From Apium graveolens (taxonomy: Eukaryota > Streptophyta > Magnoliopsida > Apiales > Apiaceae), in the NCBI RefSeq assembly GCF_009905375.1, contig NC_133649.1:237116201-237180200 (forward strand): 64,000 nt of DNA, written 5' to 3'. Under the pieces are notes generated by a model, which ran no database searches, was not told the DNA's origin, and saw only the letters and a program-made list of their open reading frames with translations. Positions 22,025 to 33,291 of the stretch are shown here, piece after piece (the first letter of the stretch is position 1; every line of letters starts with the position of its first letter). Position numbers and translations under genes: made by a program.

Positions 22025-23514
22025 ATACAACTTACTTAGGGTTACAAGTTGTCTTAGTCTTGTTAAAGCACATGCATGTCTTTTACAACACAGTTGTCTT
22101 GAGTTCAGCATTTGCTTTAATTACTGAAAGCTTGTCGAGCAGAGCACTAGCATCATTAGTTGGCTCCTTGGTTCAAGTAGTGTCAACAGAGTCATCAGGA
22201 TGTTGATAAATGGATTTCTTGATTTTTGACAAAGACCTTATTGGCATCTGATCATCTGAGTCAGAATCATCATGTATGATCAGTCTTCTTTTCCTGACTG
22301 GAAAATAGTCGTCTTTCTTCTCACTCTCACTCAGTGAGGCTTGTTTAGCTTTCTATCCAGATGTGACAGATTTCTTAAACAACCTTGTATTTGTTACAAC
22401 TGATGTCTTTTAAGAGACAGCAGAGGAGGCTAATTTAGAAGCTGGGTGTGTTTGCTGTTTGGAAGAAGAAATGCTTGGGTTAGAAACAATATGGGTGGTT
22501 TCTTGATTCTCCGCATCAAGAATTTGGACAGAGGTGCCAGCATCAGGATTTACAGGCACTTGTGTAGGAGTAGGTCTATTTCTTAACAGAAATTTCCTGA
22601 CCTCTCTAGGAAGAAAGGGAGGTCCTGAAAAGTTATTCTTTTAATCCCTTTTAATATGATCAGTGATTGTTTTTTCAGAAATTTGAAAAACAGGAAGTAA
22701 TTCATCATCATCAAAAATAACATTAGGGCATAGAAAATTGAAAATCAGTTGTAGAAATCTAGTATACCCTATCACTCCTGAAGCATCTGCTCTCCTAGAA
22801 ATTATGAATTGTAGTATAGTATTACCATAATCAAAATTACCAGAGTAAAGAAGAGAGTACCCAATTTTTCAGAGAAGTGGATGGAAGAACATCAAAGTTT
22901 GTTATCTTATTCAAGAAACACCTACTGATGCAATCAAAGAAAAAATTCCATTCTCTTTTCAGTTTAGTCCTTTCCACTTTTCCAATGGTTATGATTTCTC
23001 CTTGATAGCCTAAAGTCCTTAGCATATCAAATAGTTGCTCAGTGGTATGAGTATTAGAAGCACCATCAAGGGCAGGCAAACGCAAGGCTTGAAGCAGAAT
23101 ATCAGCATCAACTTCATATCTTTAGCCCTCATACTCAAAAGAAAAGCCAGTGTATGTTGAATTAACCAAAGTTGTATTCCATACCTGCATGACAGCCCTG
23201 TATGACACCTTGACAGGATTCGTAAGAGCATACCCAATTGGACATTGAAGTAGAAAATCCTGAATATCATGAAAAGATGATGGTAGATGTTGATGTGTAA
23301 GCAGAGCTAAGTAATTGTTAGTGCCAAATGTATTTCCATGAATGATTGTGGTTTGGCTGAAGAGTGGTGAAACTTCAGACGTGTCATGATGTGTATAGCT
23401 TGTGAGAGAGAGTATAAGTGAGATGTGCACAGTGAAAATATGTGTATGATGAATTGTGTCACATAATTTCTTCTGGTTATATAACTTTACTACTCTGGAG
23501 TATGTATAACACAT
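22025..23514 (-). pseudogene. ORF3 of SIRE-like Copia element C, cut by B1
   Basis: Frames 23514-23122 and 23085-22837, then a third frame to 22025. The N-terminal domain matches D's ORF3: NNYLALLTHQ against NNYAAILNHA, PIGYALTNP against EIGYALTQP, and REWNFFFDCISRCF against KEWSFFFDCITKEF. It is followed, as in D, by a Ser/Lys-rich tail with KRRLIIHDDSDSDDQ (D: KRRRIVLRDESDSEEQ). Stops at about 23121, 22650, 22410 and 22355 and a shift near 22836 break it; B1 interrupts it at 22025. Function unknown; the matching order of motifs in different families argues that it was once selected. Confidence 0.72.
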
Positions 23515-23919
23515 TCATATGAAGAAGATAATTTAGTAAATTTGACTTAGGACAGGTAACAATTACTGAGTAATAGAATTTGACGGTGGAGTAAATTGCG
23601 GAAGTAAAGACAAAATACATACAGATATGTCAAGACACAACTGTAGAAATTTGTTTATCAGATAATCCACCATTAACCATTAATTAAGTGAGACACTTAA
23701 TTTTAGCAATAAAACTACTCAGAAATTAATTATTACTAATAATATGAATTAGAACATGCTAACCTGTCATCAGTATTTGAGACCTCTTTTCTGTCAGGAT
23801 TAGACAAACTCAGGATATGTCGATTCGAATTCAACAGTTGTTTGTCAAAGCATCACAAATTATTAGCAAAACACAATTTTAATCAAAACAATCATCAAGA
23901 TATACATTTTAAGTGGATT
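23515..23919 (-). other. Element C spacer upstream of ORF3 (left part)
   Basis: AT-rich, no ORF. It continues at 63027 once element B is removed, so ORF3 of C lies about 1.3 kb beyond the end of its pol. Confidence 0.6.
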
Positions 23920-23924
23920 ATGTA
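23920..23924. repeat. Target-site duplication of B, left copy (ATGTA)
   Basis: Matches 63022-63026. Confidence 0.9.
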
Positions 23925-23968
23925 TGTAACATCCGGGAAATATCGTGTAATTATTTGTATCAATAAAT

Positions 23969-23973
23969 GATTA
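23969..23973. repeat. Target-site duplication of D, left copy (GATTA)
   Basis: GATTA before the D LTR; right copy AATTA at 36294-36298, one substitution. The uninterrupted site in B's 3' LTR reads GATTATTATG. Confidence 0.85.
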
Positions 23974-24580
23974 TGTTAGGTCACACACACTATAGAAGGG
24001 GGTTGAATACAGTGTATAGCACAATCAAATCGAATTCTAATAACACAAGTAATAGAAAACAGACTTTAGTCAATGCAATAAACTCTGTTACAATATGGAA
24101 CTGTCCTCTCTCAGTGATGAACAAATATCACGAGAGCTGCTTAGGGTTACAATGAATAATATACTCGATAACGATAACACTTATAGTGTAAACCCTATGT
24201 TTGTGTTTATATACTACACAGTTACAAGATAATCGCTAATTGATATGGAATATAATTCTGTTTCCTAAAATATATCAATCAGATATCTTTTCTTCCAAGG
24301 ATTCCATTCTTCATAGAATTCCTTCTTCATGCATATCTCTTCTTACGTTTGTCTTGATCTTCTTTCCTTTCAATCAGCCGTCCTTTCTTATCTGAAAGTT
24401 TCCTTAAGTCCTGATATTATCTCCTGATAAATATCTCCTGAACCTTAACTACTGATAACTTAAGTTCTGACTTCAGTGTAAGTGCTGATTTCAGTTAAGT
24501 ACTGATTTGTCCTATTTAAGTAAGATCTAAAAACTAAACATAAATCATTTTAGTCATGACATTATCAAATATATCTAACG
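23974..24580 (-). repeat. 3' LTR of D
   Basis: 607 bp. TATA-like TATATAAA at 24206-24213 (minus). Contains AAGTTCTGA/AAGTACTGA words near 24465-24515. Its first base pair (minus start) reads C where the other LTR has T. Confidence 0.93.
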
Positions 24581-24595
24581 ATCTCCCCCAACTTG
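24581..24595 (-). promoter_or_regulatory. Polypurine tract of D
   Basis: Minus-strand CAAGTTGGGGGAGAT directly before the 3' LTR, typical of SIRE-like elements. Confidence 0.85.
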
Positions 24596-24893
24596 TAAAT
24601 TAGCATAATATACAAGTTTAACAGATATTTGATGATGTCAAAAACATTAAGTACAAATGCATGAGAAATTGACTAGATAACTACAACTTACAGTCCTTAA
24701 AGCTTTACCAACTTTAACTTCTGATAACAACTTCAGTCTGTATATATATTAGAATTTGAGCAGATGTAGATCTTGACTTGGCTTCACTTTCTGATCTCTC
24801 TGATGTCAGGAGTTGTTCTGAGATAGTTCTTTAACAAACATCTCTCAGCATATCTGAGTTCATCAATCATCCTCCTTTTAGCATCTTTGAGTT
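24596..24893 (-). other. 3' untranslated part of D
   Basis: AT-rich, no ORF, between the ORF3 stop and the polypurine tract. Confidence 0.6.
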
Positions 24894-27800
24894 CTACAGA
24901 ATCTTCACCAGTTTGGAAGATAGCAGCCCTGAGATCATTAATTTAGCTTTCCTTATGTCCTGATCCAGTCTGATCAAATATGCCTTGTCAGACTCAAGAT
25001 TGAATTCTACAGCCTTATAACCCAGAAAGGTAGTTATAATCTTAGAAGAGTTAGGCTTCATCTCAACAATATCACCCTTGTGATCTCTGTACTTTGGAAG
25101 ATATGTGTTGTCAGACTTTACAGAATAAAGTCTTTTCTGTTTCTGAATTTGAGTCTTCAAATAGTTTGCAGCACTTTCTGTTATTCTATCATTCACTTGA
25201 AGTAAGAATAAAACATGTTCCAGTTCTTCAAAATACTTCAGTGGAATAGCATTTTCCCTTATATGGTAAACCCTACCATCTGTCATGAAATATAACAAGA
25301 TATGTTCTTTCAAGTAGGTATGATAAACCATATGTACAGATTCTAGTTGATTCAATCTTTCAGGAGTTGCTCCAACACCTGGTTCACTTAAGGAAGTTGG
25401 ATTATTGGTTGTGTTATGTACTCTTCTTTCATCAGCACTACCCAATCCAGATTTATCTCTAGCTTCCTTTCCAGTAACCACTCTTGCTTCAAAACCACTT
25501 GCTGCAGTCTTCAAAGGTTGAGTCTGTTTGGCTTTAGTGAAACCTGGTAGGAGTAACCTTGAGGATTTAACATGAGCAATGTCAGAGGTTTCCTTTGATT
25601 TATCTTCTGATATGAAGTCAACTTGAGTTATGTCAAGGTTGCTTGCTTTATGGTTATATCAGTACTAATTATATCTTGACTCTGAACAACTTGAGCCATG
25701 TCAGAGGTTGTCTTAGAAATCTTTCTTGAAGTCAGAGTTAGATCAGCATCTTCAACATAAATCTCTTCATCCATAGGAGGCACATAAACCTTTATAGGTT
25801 CACCAACTTTTTCTTTGCCCTTGGACCTTGGATCTATCAGCAATCATGATTTAGCCTTGGTTGTCTCAAGATTTGTCCTTTCTTTTATCACAATGCCTTT
25901 GACCTTAGGAAGTTTCTTTTTACCAACAGAAGCTTCAGATTTAGAATTGACTTTTTCTGACTTAAGTCTAGCTTCTTCTTCCATTAGACTCTCAAAGTCC
26001 ATTCCTGGATTTTCTTTCAGAAATAACTGTCTTGAAATTTCTTCATCAAGATCCAAAAGTTCATCAGAACTTATCCTTTTACTAGTATCAGAGGTTATTC
26101 TTCTCCCAGTATCAGAACTTGTTCTATGACTTGTAGTTCCAGCTCTTCTTGATGATAGACTTCTACCTTGACCATGACCCCTCACCCTATTCCAGAGTTT
26201 CCCTGGTCATCTTTTTCATCATCCTTCCCCTTCAGTGTCTTAACAGTTTTGCATTTGGACTTAATTTCTTTCTCCCCCTTTTTGGCATCAGCAGGTAAAA
26301 GAAGAGAGACTAGTAATTCCACTGAGGATTGGATTTCATCAAGTTGAGATTGCTGAAAAGCTTGATTTTTCAAAATTTCATCAATCTGAGATTGTTGCAT
26401 CTCCTGGATTTTCTCAATGTAAGCAACTATGTCAAAGGTAGGTTGGAAAAAAACTTTTCTTTTCAATTTTCTTAGTCATTTCTTGCTTAAGTAATTCTTC
26501 CTGAATTTTATGCACCTCGGCATGAGTTGTTGAATGTAGACCTTGAAGATGTCTAGTACTCAATGCAGTAACTCGTAGCTGTGTCTTGAAATCATCATTA
26601 ATTAGCATCTCATCAGCTTTTGCCAAGTGCTCAGCAAGAATTTTCTCAGAGGGAACAAAAGTGACTGTGTTCCACTCCTTAGTCCACTCCTGTCCTCTAG
26701 GAGTTTCACTCCAAGGTACTGGTGCTTTCCCTGTAACAAACTTCTTGACTATCTCACTTTTGTGAACAGTTTGTTGAGGTGCATGTCCTGATGGACCAGC
26801 TGTATTAGAATCTTCTTTTAGTAGCAGCATCACCAGTATCATCAGCATTTGCAGCATCGGAACTTACAGAGTCAACATCCTCTGATAAAAGAACAGTATG
26901 AGAGGCTATTGAGGCTTCAACATCATCCTCTAAGTGCTGATTTGCTTCCAAGTTCTGATCAACAGCCATATTCTAATGCTCACCTATAATCTGATCATCA
27001 ATGTCTAGATGCAGAGAAGGTGTTGTAGACAATTCTGGAGTTTCATTAGCATCAGTAATTGGTGTTGTTGATGGATTAATTGGAGCTGTTGGAGCTTCTA
27101 AATAGAGAACCTCAGGCACAATTAGGTTGTGAATATCAATCTCAGCACTTGTGCCTGGGTCTGCAGTAGATACTTGTTCATTGACAGGAGACACAGGTGG
27201 TGTTGATACTTTATCTTGAGTTGTTTCCTGAGTTGGTGACCATGGAGGTGTAGATGCAGTGGCTTCAGCAAATTCTGGCTCTTTTGAGATCAGAGATTCC
27301 TGATCTCCTTCCTTAGCTACTGCTTCCTCATCCTCTGAAACTGACTCAGCCATGTACCTTTGTGCTCTCTATTTCTTGTATCTCTTTGAAGGTGGAGATT
27401 CCTAGGGAGTTTCATCTAAATACATCCTTCTAAGCCTTTTGAGAAGCTTAGATCCCCCAATTCCAGTATCCTTCTGAGAAGAGACCTTCTCAGCTTCTAT
27501 GACAACAGGTTCTGACACAGGAACCTGCTCCTCACTATCTGACTCATCTCTCAGAACAATCCTTCTTCTCTTCTGTGGTGTCTGAGGTACAGTCTTTGTC
27601 CTCTTGGGCTTTGAAGATGAAGGCCTCACAGTATGTGATGATGATGAAGGTTGAGATATCTGTGAAGGTTTGATATATATTCTGATAGAGGGTTGAGTAG
27701 GCTGAGATATATATATGGTATGTTTTGATGGTTATTGTGGTGTCTGGGATGTGTTGGTGGGTTGAACATCAGGATAAACAGATCTGTAGGTTTGAGGATC

Positions 27801-28600
27801 AGCATTTACCAGGATCTGTTTTATAGACTGAGGTATTTGTAAGGGTCTAACTACCTTTTTCTTAAGGTCAGCATTTAACAGATCATTAAAAGCCCGTTTT
27901 GCAAGTTTAAAGGGTGGAAATGAAGAACTGGCTAGTTGAGGGTCATCAGCACAACAAAAAGTATATATAAGCTGATAGAATCTAGCAAAGTATACGACAT
28001 TCCTATCCTCTATCATCCTATCCCCTATAAAGCCTAGCACAGCACTTGCAAAATCAAAATGAGTTTGGTGAATAATAGCATACTCGATGTGTTGACTCAT
28101 AATTGGAATGGCATCAAAGTTGGAACACTTATTGGCGAATTCCTTAGTGATGCAGTCGAAGAAAAAGCTCCATTCCTTCTGATATGTGCTCATTTCAACT
28201 GTCCAAGCTTGGCCAAACTCTTCTCATACCCCAAATTGGCCATGAGCTGCTGGAGAACGGGTTCCTCCGGTGTTGAAGAAAATGCAGCCTTCTGGTAAGT
28301 GTAGAGCTTTACGAACTGCTCCAGGAGTTACCACATGCTCAACATCATTTACTTCAAAAATAATGCTAGGAGTACCAGTAGCACCACCATTATCAAAATG
28401 CCCAGTCCTCCAGAACGTCAGAACTTGTTGGCTGGAAATGACTTCAGGCTGGGTCAACGCATACCCAATCTCACTGTGTGCTAGAAGATCTTGCACAAAG
28501 TGCAAATCAGATGGACCTTCAGCATGGTTTAAGATTGCAGCATAGTTGTTGGGGAGAAAATGAAATGAGTTATTCTGGCTGGAATAAAGTGTTGGTTTAT
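24894..28600 (-). pseudogene. ORF3 of Copia element D, broken
   Basis: A long former ORF of about 1,200 codons, now split over frames 28600-28224, 28193-27732, 27629-27402, 27353-26973, 26857-26432, 26466-26182, 26185-25844, 25843-25628 and 25514-24894. N-terminal globular domain (28560-27780): NNYAAILNHAEG, EIGYALTQP, KEWSFFFDCITKEF. Middle: basic and acidic low-complexity tail (KRRRIVLRDESDSEEQ), Pro/Thr-rich. Then a Gln-rich coiled coil (QQSQIDEILKNQAFQQSQLD) and a C-terminal helical region (LEHVLFLLQVNDRITE). No in-frame ATG follows the TATA-like box, so the start is lost. No signal peptide or membrane segment is evident, so I do not call it envelope. Function unknown. Confidence 0.75.
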
Positions 28601-28603
28601 ATA
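28596..28603 (-). promoter_or_regulatory. Candidate internal promoter of D ORF3 (TATA box)
   Basis: Minus strand CCATTGGCTATATAAACC at the start of ORF3. Upstream, at 28668-28682, lies the 15-mer TCAGTCTAGGGAGAC, found identically in element C (63699-63713) upstream of the matching but mutated TATA box. About 1.3 kb of stop-filled sequence separates this from pol. Confidence 0.6.
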
Positions 28604-28682
28604 GCCAATGGAATGTCAGGAGACGCAAGGAAAATTGAATGACTATTGGTAGAAATAATTCTACCTCGTCTCCCTAGACTGA

Positions 28683-29945
28683 GGAGAATAAAAACAGTCA
28701 TTGGAAGTGAAAAACAGGATTTAATGCGCACAAGAAATAAGTAAAAATTATTGTGCATAGACGTGTACAACTAACCCTTATTGTATTGACTGTTAATATT
28801 TCACCCAAACATATTCTGATTTTTAGGAAGACTGTTTCAGATTTTAACCACAAATAAGTCAAGTAAAGAATCAGAGTGTGATATCAGAACTTAGACTTAT
28901 ATCAGAACTTAACAGTCATCAGAACATAATTTCTTAACTCGAAAAGTGAATGCCTATTTCTGCAATGCTTCACACAAATTCTGATTTTATTTCTTCAGAA
29001 CTTAATCATCAGAAGTTCCATCATAACTTGTCCTCAGAATTTATGCAATCTGACACATAAACTGTTCATCTAAAACATCATTTATCACCACAGTAATTTT
29101 CATCATTCATATAGAGTGTATGTGTGTGTAATAAGCTAAATATCAGATAAGGATTAAAGTCTGATTCACTTCAGTACATCTTAAAAATAAGGCATAACTA
29201 AGAACTTTGCTCAAAATCTGTCATGATTCTGAAGTCTACTTTAGAATGAGTTCATGCATGGTCCACCTCAACTGTTTTGTGCTTATTTTATGCATCTTTT
29301 GAAATTCCATTTTACAGTGGCTTCTCAGTGTAAGTGAGTCACGACTGCTTATCAGAATTTATGCTATTATCAGAGTATTTCTCCAGTAATCCTAGAGTGT
29401 GAAAAGTCACCAAGAAAAATATTTATTGTTGCTTTTCTGATGCATATTACTTAATACCAGCAATGCACTTGGATCGTCCCTTCCATAGTTTTTACTCTAG
29501 ATCTCAAAGGAGTACCTGATTTTTATTTCCTTTTTTTTTCTTTTGATAAGTGAGGCTTATCAGCACTTAGTACATTCATCAGATTTACTAACATCAGAAC
29601 TTACAGATGATAAGCATTATTCTAGTTTTTGACTTAGTAATAAGATAGACAAAGTAAACTTAACTAAGCTCAATATCAGAATTTGCTTGTGTCAATAGAT
29701 TTCCACATAAATAATTACTTCTAACATGGGATTTTTAGTATATTAAAGACTACTAGGTCAGTATCTAGCATATCTATCCTCATTGGATTGAGTAATCACA
29801 GAAACATTCATGTCACTATCAGAGTTTAGAAATTCACATCAGACAATAATCAGTACTTAAGCAATTTTCGATTAAGCACAGAATACACAAAGATAGTAAT
29901 ATCTGTAAATACTGATCATAAAGTCTGATGCATCAGAACAAAAGC
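28683..29945 (-). repeat. D spacer rich in TCAGAACTT-type motifs
   Basis: No ORF. TCAGAACTT or close variants (TCAGAATTT, TCAGTACTT) occur at about 28884, 28902, 28996, 29034, 29350, 29592, 29673 and elsewhere. The same words recur in D's LTR and coding parts. Confidence 0.65.
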
Positions 29946-31383
29946 TAAGCAGATTTAGAGAAAGAACCTGAAACCATTCCAAGTTCATTTACCAATCTTG
30001 TAAAAGTAGCTTCACACAGTGGTTTGGTGAAGATATCTGCTAGTTGTTGATCTATTGGAACAAAGTGCAATTCCACTGTACCTTCATCCACATGTTCCTG
30101 TTATGAAGTGGTACCTAATGCTGATGTGCTTTGTCATTGAGTGTTGAACTGGATTACCTGTCATAGCAATAGCACTTTGATTATCACAGTAAATAGGGAT
30201 TTTAAAATATGTTAACCCATAATCCAGTAACTGATTCTTCATCCAAAGAATCTGTGCACAACAGCTTCCTGCAGCAATGTACTCTGCTTCTGCAGTTGAT
30301 ATGGAAAATGACTTTTGTTTCTTGCTAAACCAAGAAACCAATCTGCCTCCAAAAAATTGGCAGTTTCCACTTGTGCTTTTCCTGTCAATTTTGCAACCTA
30401 CAAAATCTGCATCTGAGTAACCTATTAGTTTAAAGTCTGATTCTCTGGGATACCACAATCCCAGATCAGTTGTTCCCTTAAAATACTTGAAAATTCTTTT
30501 CATAGCTGTTAAGTGAGGTTCTCTTGGATCTGCTTGAAATCTTGCACAAAGACAGGTAGTATACATGATATCAGGTCTACTAGCAGTTAGATAGAGTAGA
30601 GAGCCAATCATACCTCTGTAATCAGTAATATCTACTGATTTACCAGTATCCTTATCCAATTTTGTTGCTGTGGCCATGGGAGTGGATGCACTTGAACAAT
30701 CTTGCATTCCAAATTTCTTCAGCAAATTTCTGGTGTACTTGGTTTGACAAATAAAAGTGTCTTCTTCATTCTGCTTGACTTGAAGGCCCAAAAAATAGCT
30801 AAGTTCCCCCATCATACTCATTTGATATCTTGACTGCATCAGTTTGGCAAACTTCTTGCAAAGTCTTTCATTTGTAGAACCAAAGATGATATCATCAACA
30901 TATATCTGAACCAAAAGTAAGTCCTTTCCATGGTAGAGGTAGAACAGTGTTTTGTCTATAGTTCCTCTGTTGAATCTACTTTCCAGAAGAAACTGAGCTA
31001 AAGTCTCATACCATGCTCTTGGAGCTTGCTTAAGGCCATAAAGTGCTTTATCAAGCCTGTAGACATGATTTGGATATTTGGGATCTACAAAGCCTGGAGG
31101 TTGTTCAACATATATTTCCTCTTCCAATTCTCCATTGAGAAAAGCACTTTTCACATCCATTTGAAAAACAGTAAATTTTTTTAGCAGCATAAGCCAAAAA
31201 TATCCTTATGGCTTCCAATCTAGCAACTGGTGCAAATGTTTCATCATAATCAATTCCCTCTTGTTGAGAATATCCTTTTGCAACCAGCCTTGCTTTATTC
31301 CTTGTAATTATGCCATCACTATCAGTTTTGTTTCTGAACACCCACTTTGTACCAACAACAGATCTGTTCTTTGGTCTTGGCAC
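29946..31383 (-). pseudogene. Reverse transcriptase and RNase H of D
   Basis: The frame 31383-31105 starts after a TGA that replaces Trp in the NKVWTLV motif; [20 protein letters not shown] is the Copia reverse transcriptase entry. A frameshift at a T-run near 31180 leads to frame 31190-30084, with [17 protein letters not shown] (YVDD active site, about 30900). RNase H follows ([19 protein letters not shown], about 30270). A second shift near 30105 precedes the terminal ADIFTKPL motif; pol ends at about 29946. It would copy element RNA into DNA; two shifts and one stop inactivate it. Confidence 0.92.
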
Positions 31384-31389
31384 TAGGGT

Positions 31390-33267
31390 TCAGACTTTGT
31401 TTCTTTCAAATTCATTTAACTCTTCCTGCATTGCTAGCACCCAATCAGCATCTTGAAGAGCTTCTTCCACTTTCTTTGGTTCAGTCTGATAAAGAAAAGA
31501 ATTATAAAGACATGCACTTAAAGTAGCTGTTCTAGTTCTGACACCTGCATCAGGATTTCCAATAATTAAGTCAGGTGTATGTGATTTAGTCCACTTCCTT
31601 GCAGATGGAAGGTTTTCTCTAGAACTGGATGCTCCCCCATTATCCATGCTATCTTCATCAATATTTTCTGATGCTCCCCCTGAAACTATGCTCTCTGAGT
31701 TGGATCCTTCAGAATTTAAGTTTTCAGAACTATCAGAACTTGGCTTATCAGAACTTGAAGAGCCGGTTGTATGTTCTGATGCTTTTTGAGATGTGGTTGT
31801 ATCTTCAGTATGCTCCCCCTGCACAAGTGCATCTTCCTTTGGCGTAGTCACCACAGTTTCAATAACATCAGAGTTTAATCCATCAGAGTTTGAAGTATCA
31901 GGATTTAGACTGTTAGGATTTGCAGTATCAGAATTTAAGTCTTCATTTTCAAATCTCAGCTGATCATGATCATTGAAATCTTCAAGTCCAGTAATCTTCT
32001 TATCATCAAAGGAGACATTGATAAATTCCATGACAACCCTTGTTCCTAAATTGTAGACTCTGAAGGCTTTTGTGGAAAGTGGATATCCAACAAAAATTCC
32101 TTCATCTGCTTTTAAATCAAATTTGGATTGTTGTTCAGGGTGAGTCTTAAGAACAAAACACTTGCATCTAAATACATGAAAATACTTCAGATTTGGCTTC
32201 TTTTTCTTCACCATCTCATATGGTGTCTTTCCTTGCTTGTTAATGAGTGTTGCATTCTGAGTAAAACAAGCAGTCTGCACAGCTTCAGCCCCAAAATAGG
32301 TTGGAAGCTTTGCTTCATCAAGCATAGTTCGTGCAGCTTCAATGAGAGTTCTATTCTTCCTTTTAACAACTCCATTTTGCTGTGGAGTTCCAGGAGCAGA
32401 AAATTCCTGCTTGATTCCATAGTCTTTGCAGAACTCTTCCATTGTCAAATTCTTGAACTCAGTGCCATTATCACTTCTTATTATTTTTACAGAATCTTTG
32501 ACCAATTTATCCAGTTGCTTGACATGATCAATCAAGATAGATGCAGTTTCACTTTTTGTGTGCAAGAAATACACCCATGTGTATCTGGTGAACTCATCTA
32601 CTATAACCATAGCATATTTCTTCTTTGTAATAGACATGACATTCACTGGACCAAATAGATCAACATGTAATAGGTGATATGGCTCAAGAATTGATGATTC
32701 AGTCTTGCTCTTGAATGAAGATTTTCTTTGTTTAGCCTTCTGACAAGAATCACAAAGGCCATCAGGAGCAAATACTGACTTAAACAGTCCTCTCACAAGA
32801 TCTTTCTTGACTAGTTCATTTATATTGTTGAAATTTAAATGAGAGAGTTTCTTGTGCCAGTTCCAGCTTTCTTCAATTGATGCTCTACTCATCAGACAGA
32901 TTGCTGAACCATCAGTACTTGTTGAACGCTTGGCTTCATAAATGTTATCATGCCTGTATCCTTTCAGAACAACTTTGCCTTTAGATTTGCTTATAACTTC
33001 ACAGTGTTCATCAAAGAAATCCACATGATAACCTCTGTCACAGATTTGACTAACACTCAGCAGATTGTGTTTAAGTCCTGAGACCAGAGCTACTTCCTTA
33101 ATGATGACATTCCCAAGATTGACATTGACATATCCCAATATTTTTCCAATATTGCCATCTCCATAAGAAACACTTGGGCCAACCTTCTTCATAAAGTCTG
33201 ATAGCAGGGCTTTATTTCCAGTCATATGTCCTGAACATCCATTGTCCAGAACTAGGATGTTTTTCAT
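31390..33267 (-). pseudogene. Protease and integrase of D
   Basis: A 625-codon open frame. Protease active site VLDNGCSGHMTG (Asp-Asn-Gly where Asp-Ser-Gly is usual) at the start. The GAG-pre-integrase zinc motif has His residues in WHKKLSHLNF and Cys in LCDSCQKAK. Integrase core: Asp in HVDLFGPV and Asp in IRSDNGTEF, but the position of the catalytic Glu in NGVVERKN is Lys here (NGVVKRKN, codon AAA). The active site is therefore lost even though the frame is open. The C-terminal Asn/Ser/Asp-rich stretch (LNPDTSNSDGLNSD) is coded by the element's repeated motif. Ends at a TGA at 31390. Confidence 0.92.
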
Positions 33268-33291
33268 GTTTCCCTGTAATCACAAAGACCA

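Noticed and set aside
24894..28600. Envelope-like protein for ORF3
   Set aside because: No signal peptide, hydrophobic membrane helix or cleavage site visible in any frame.
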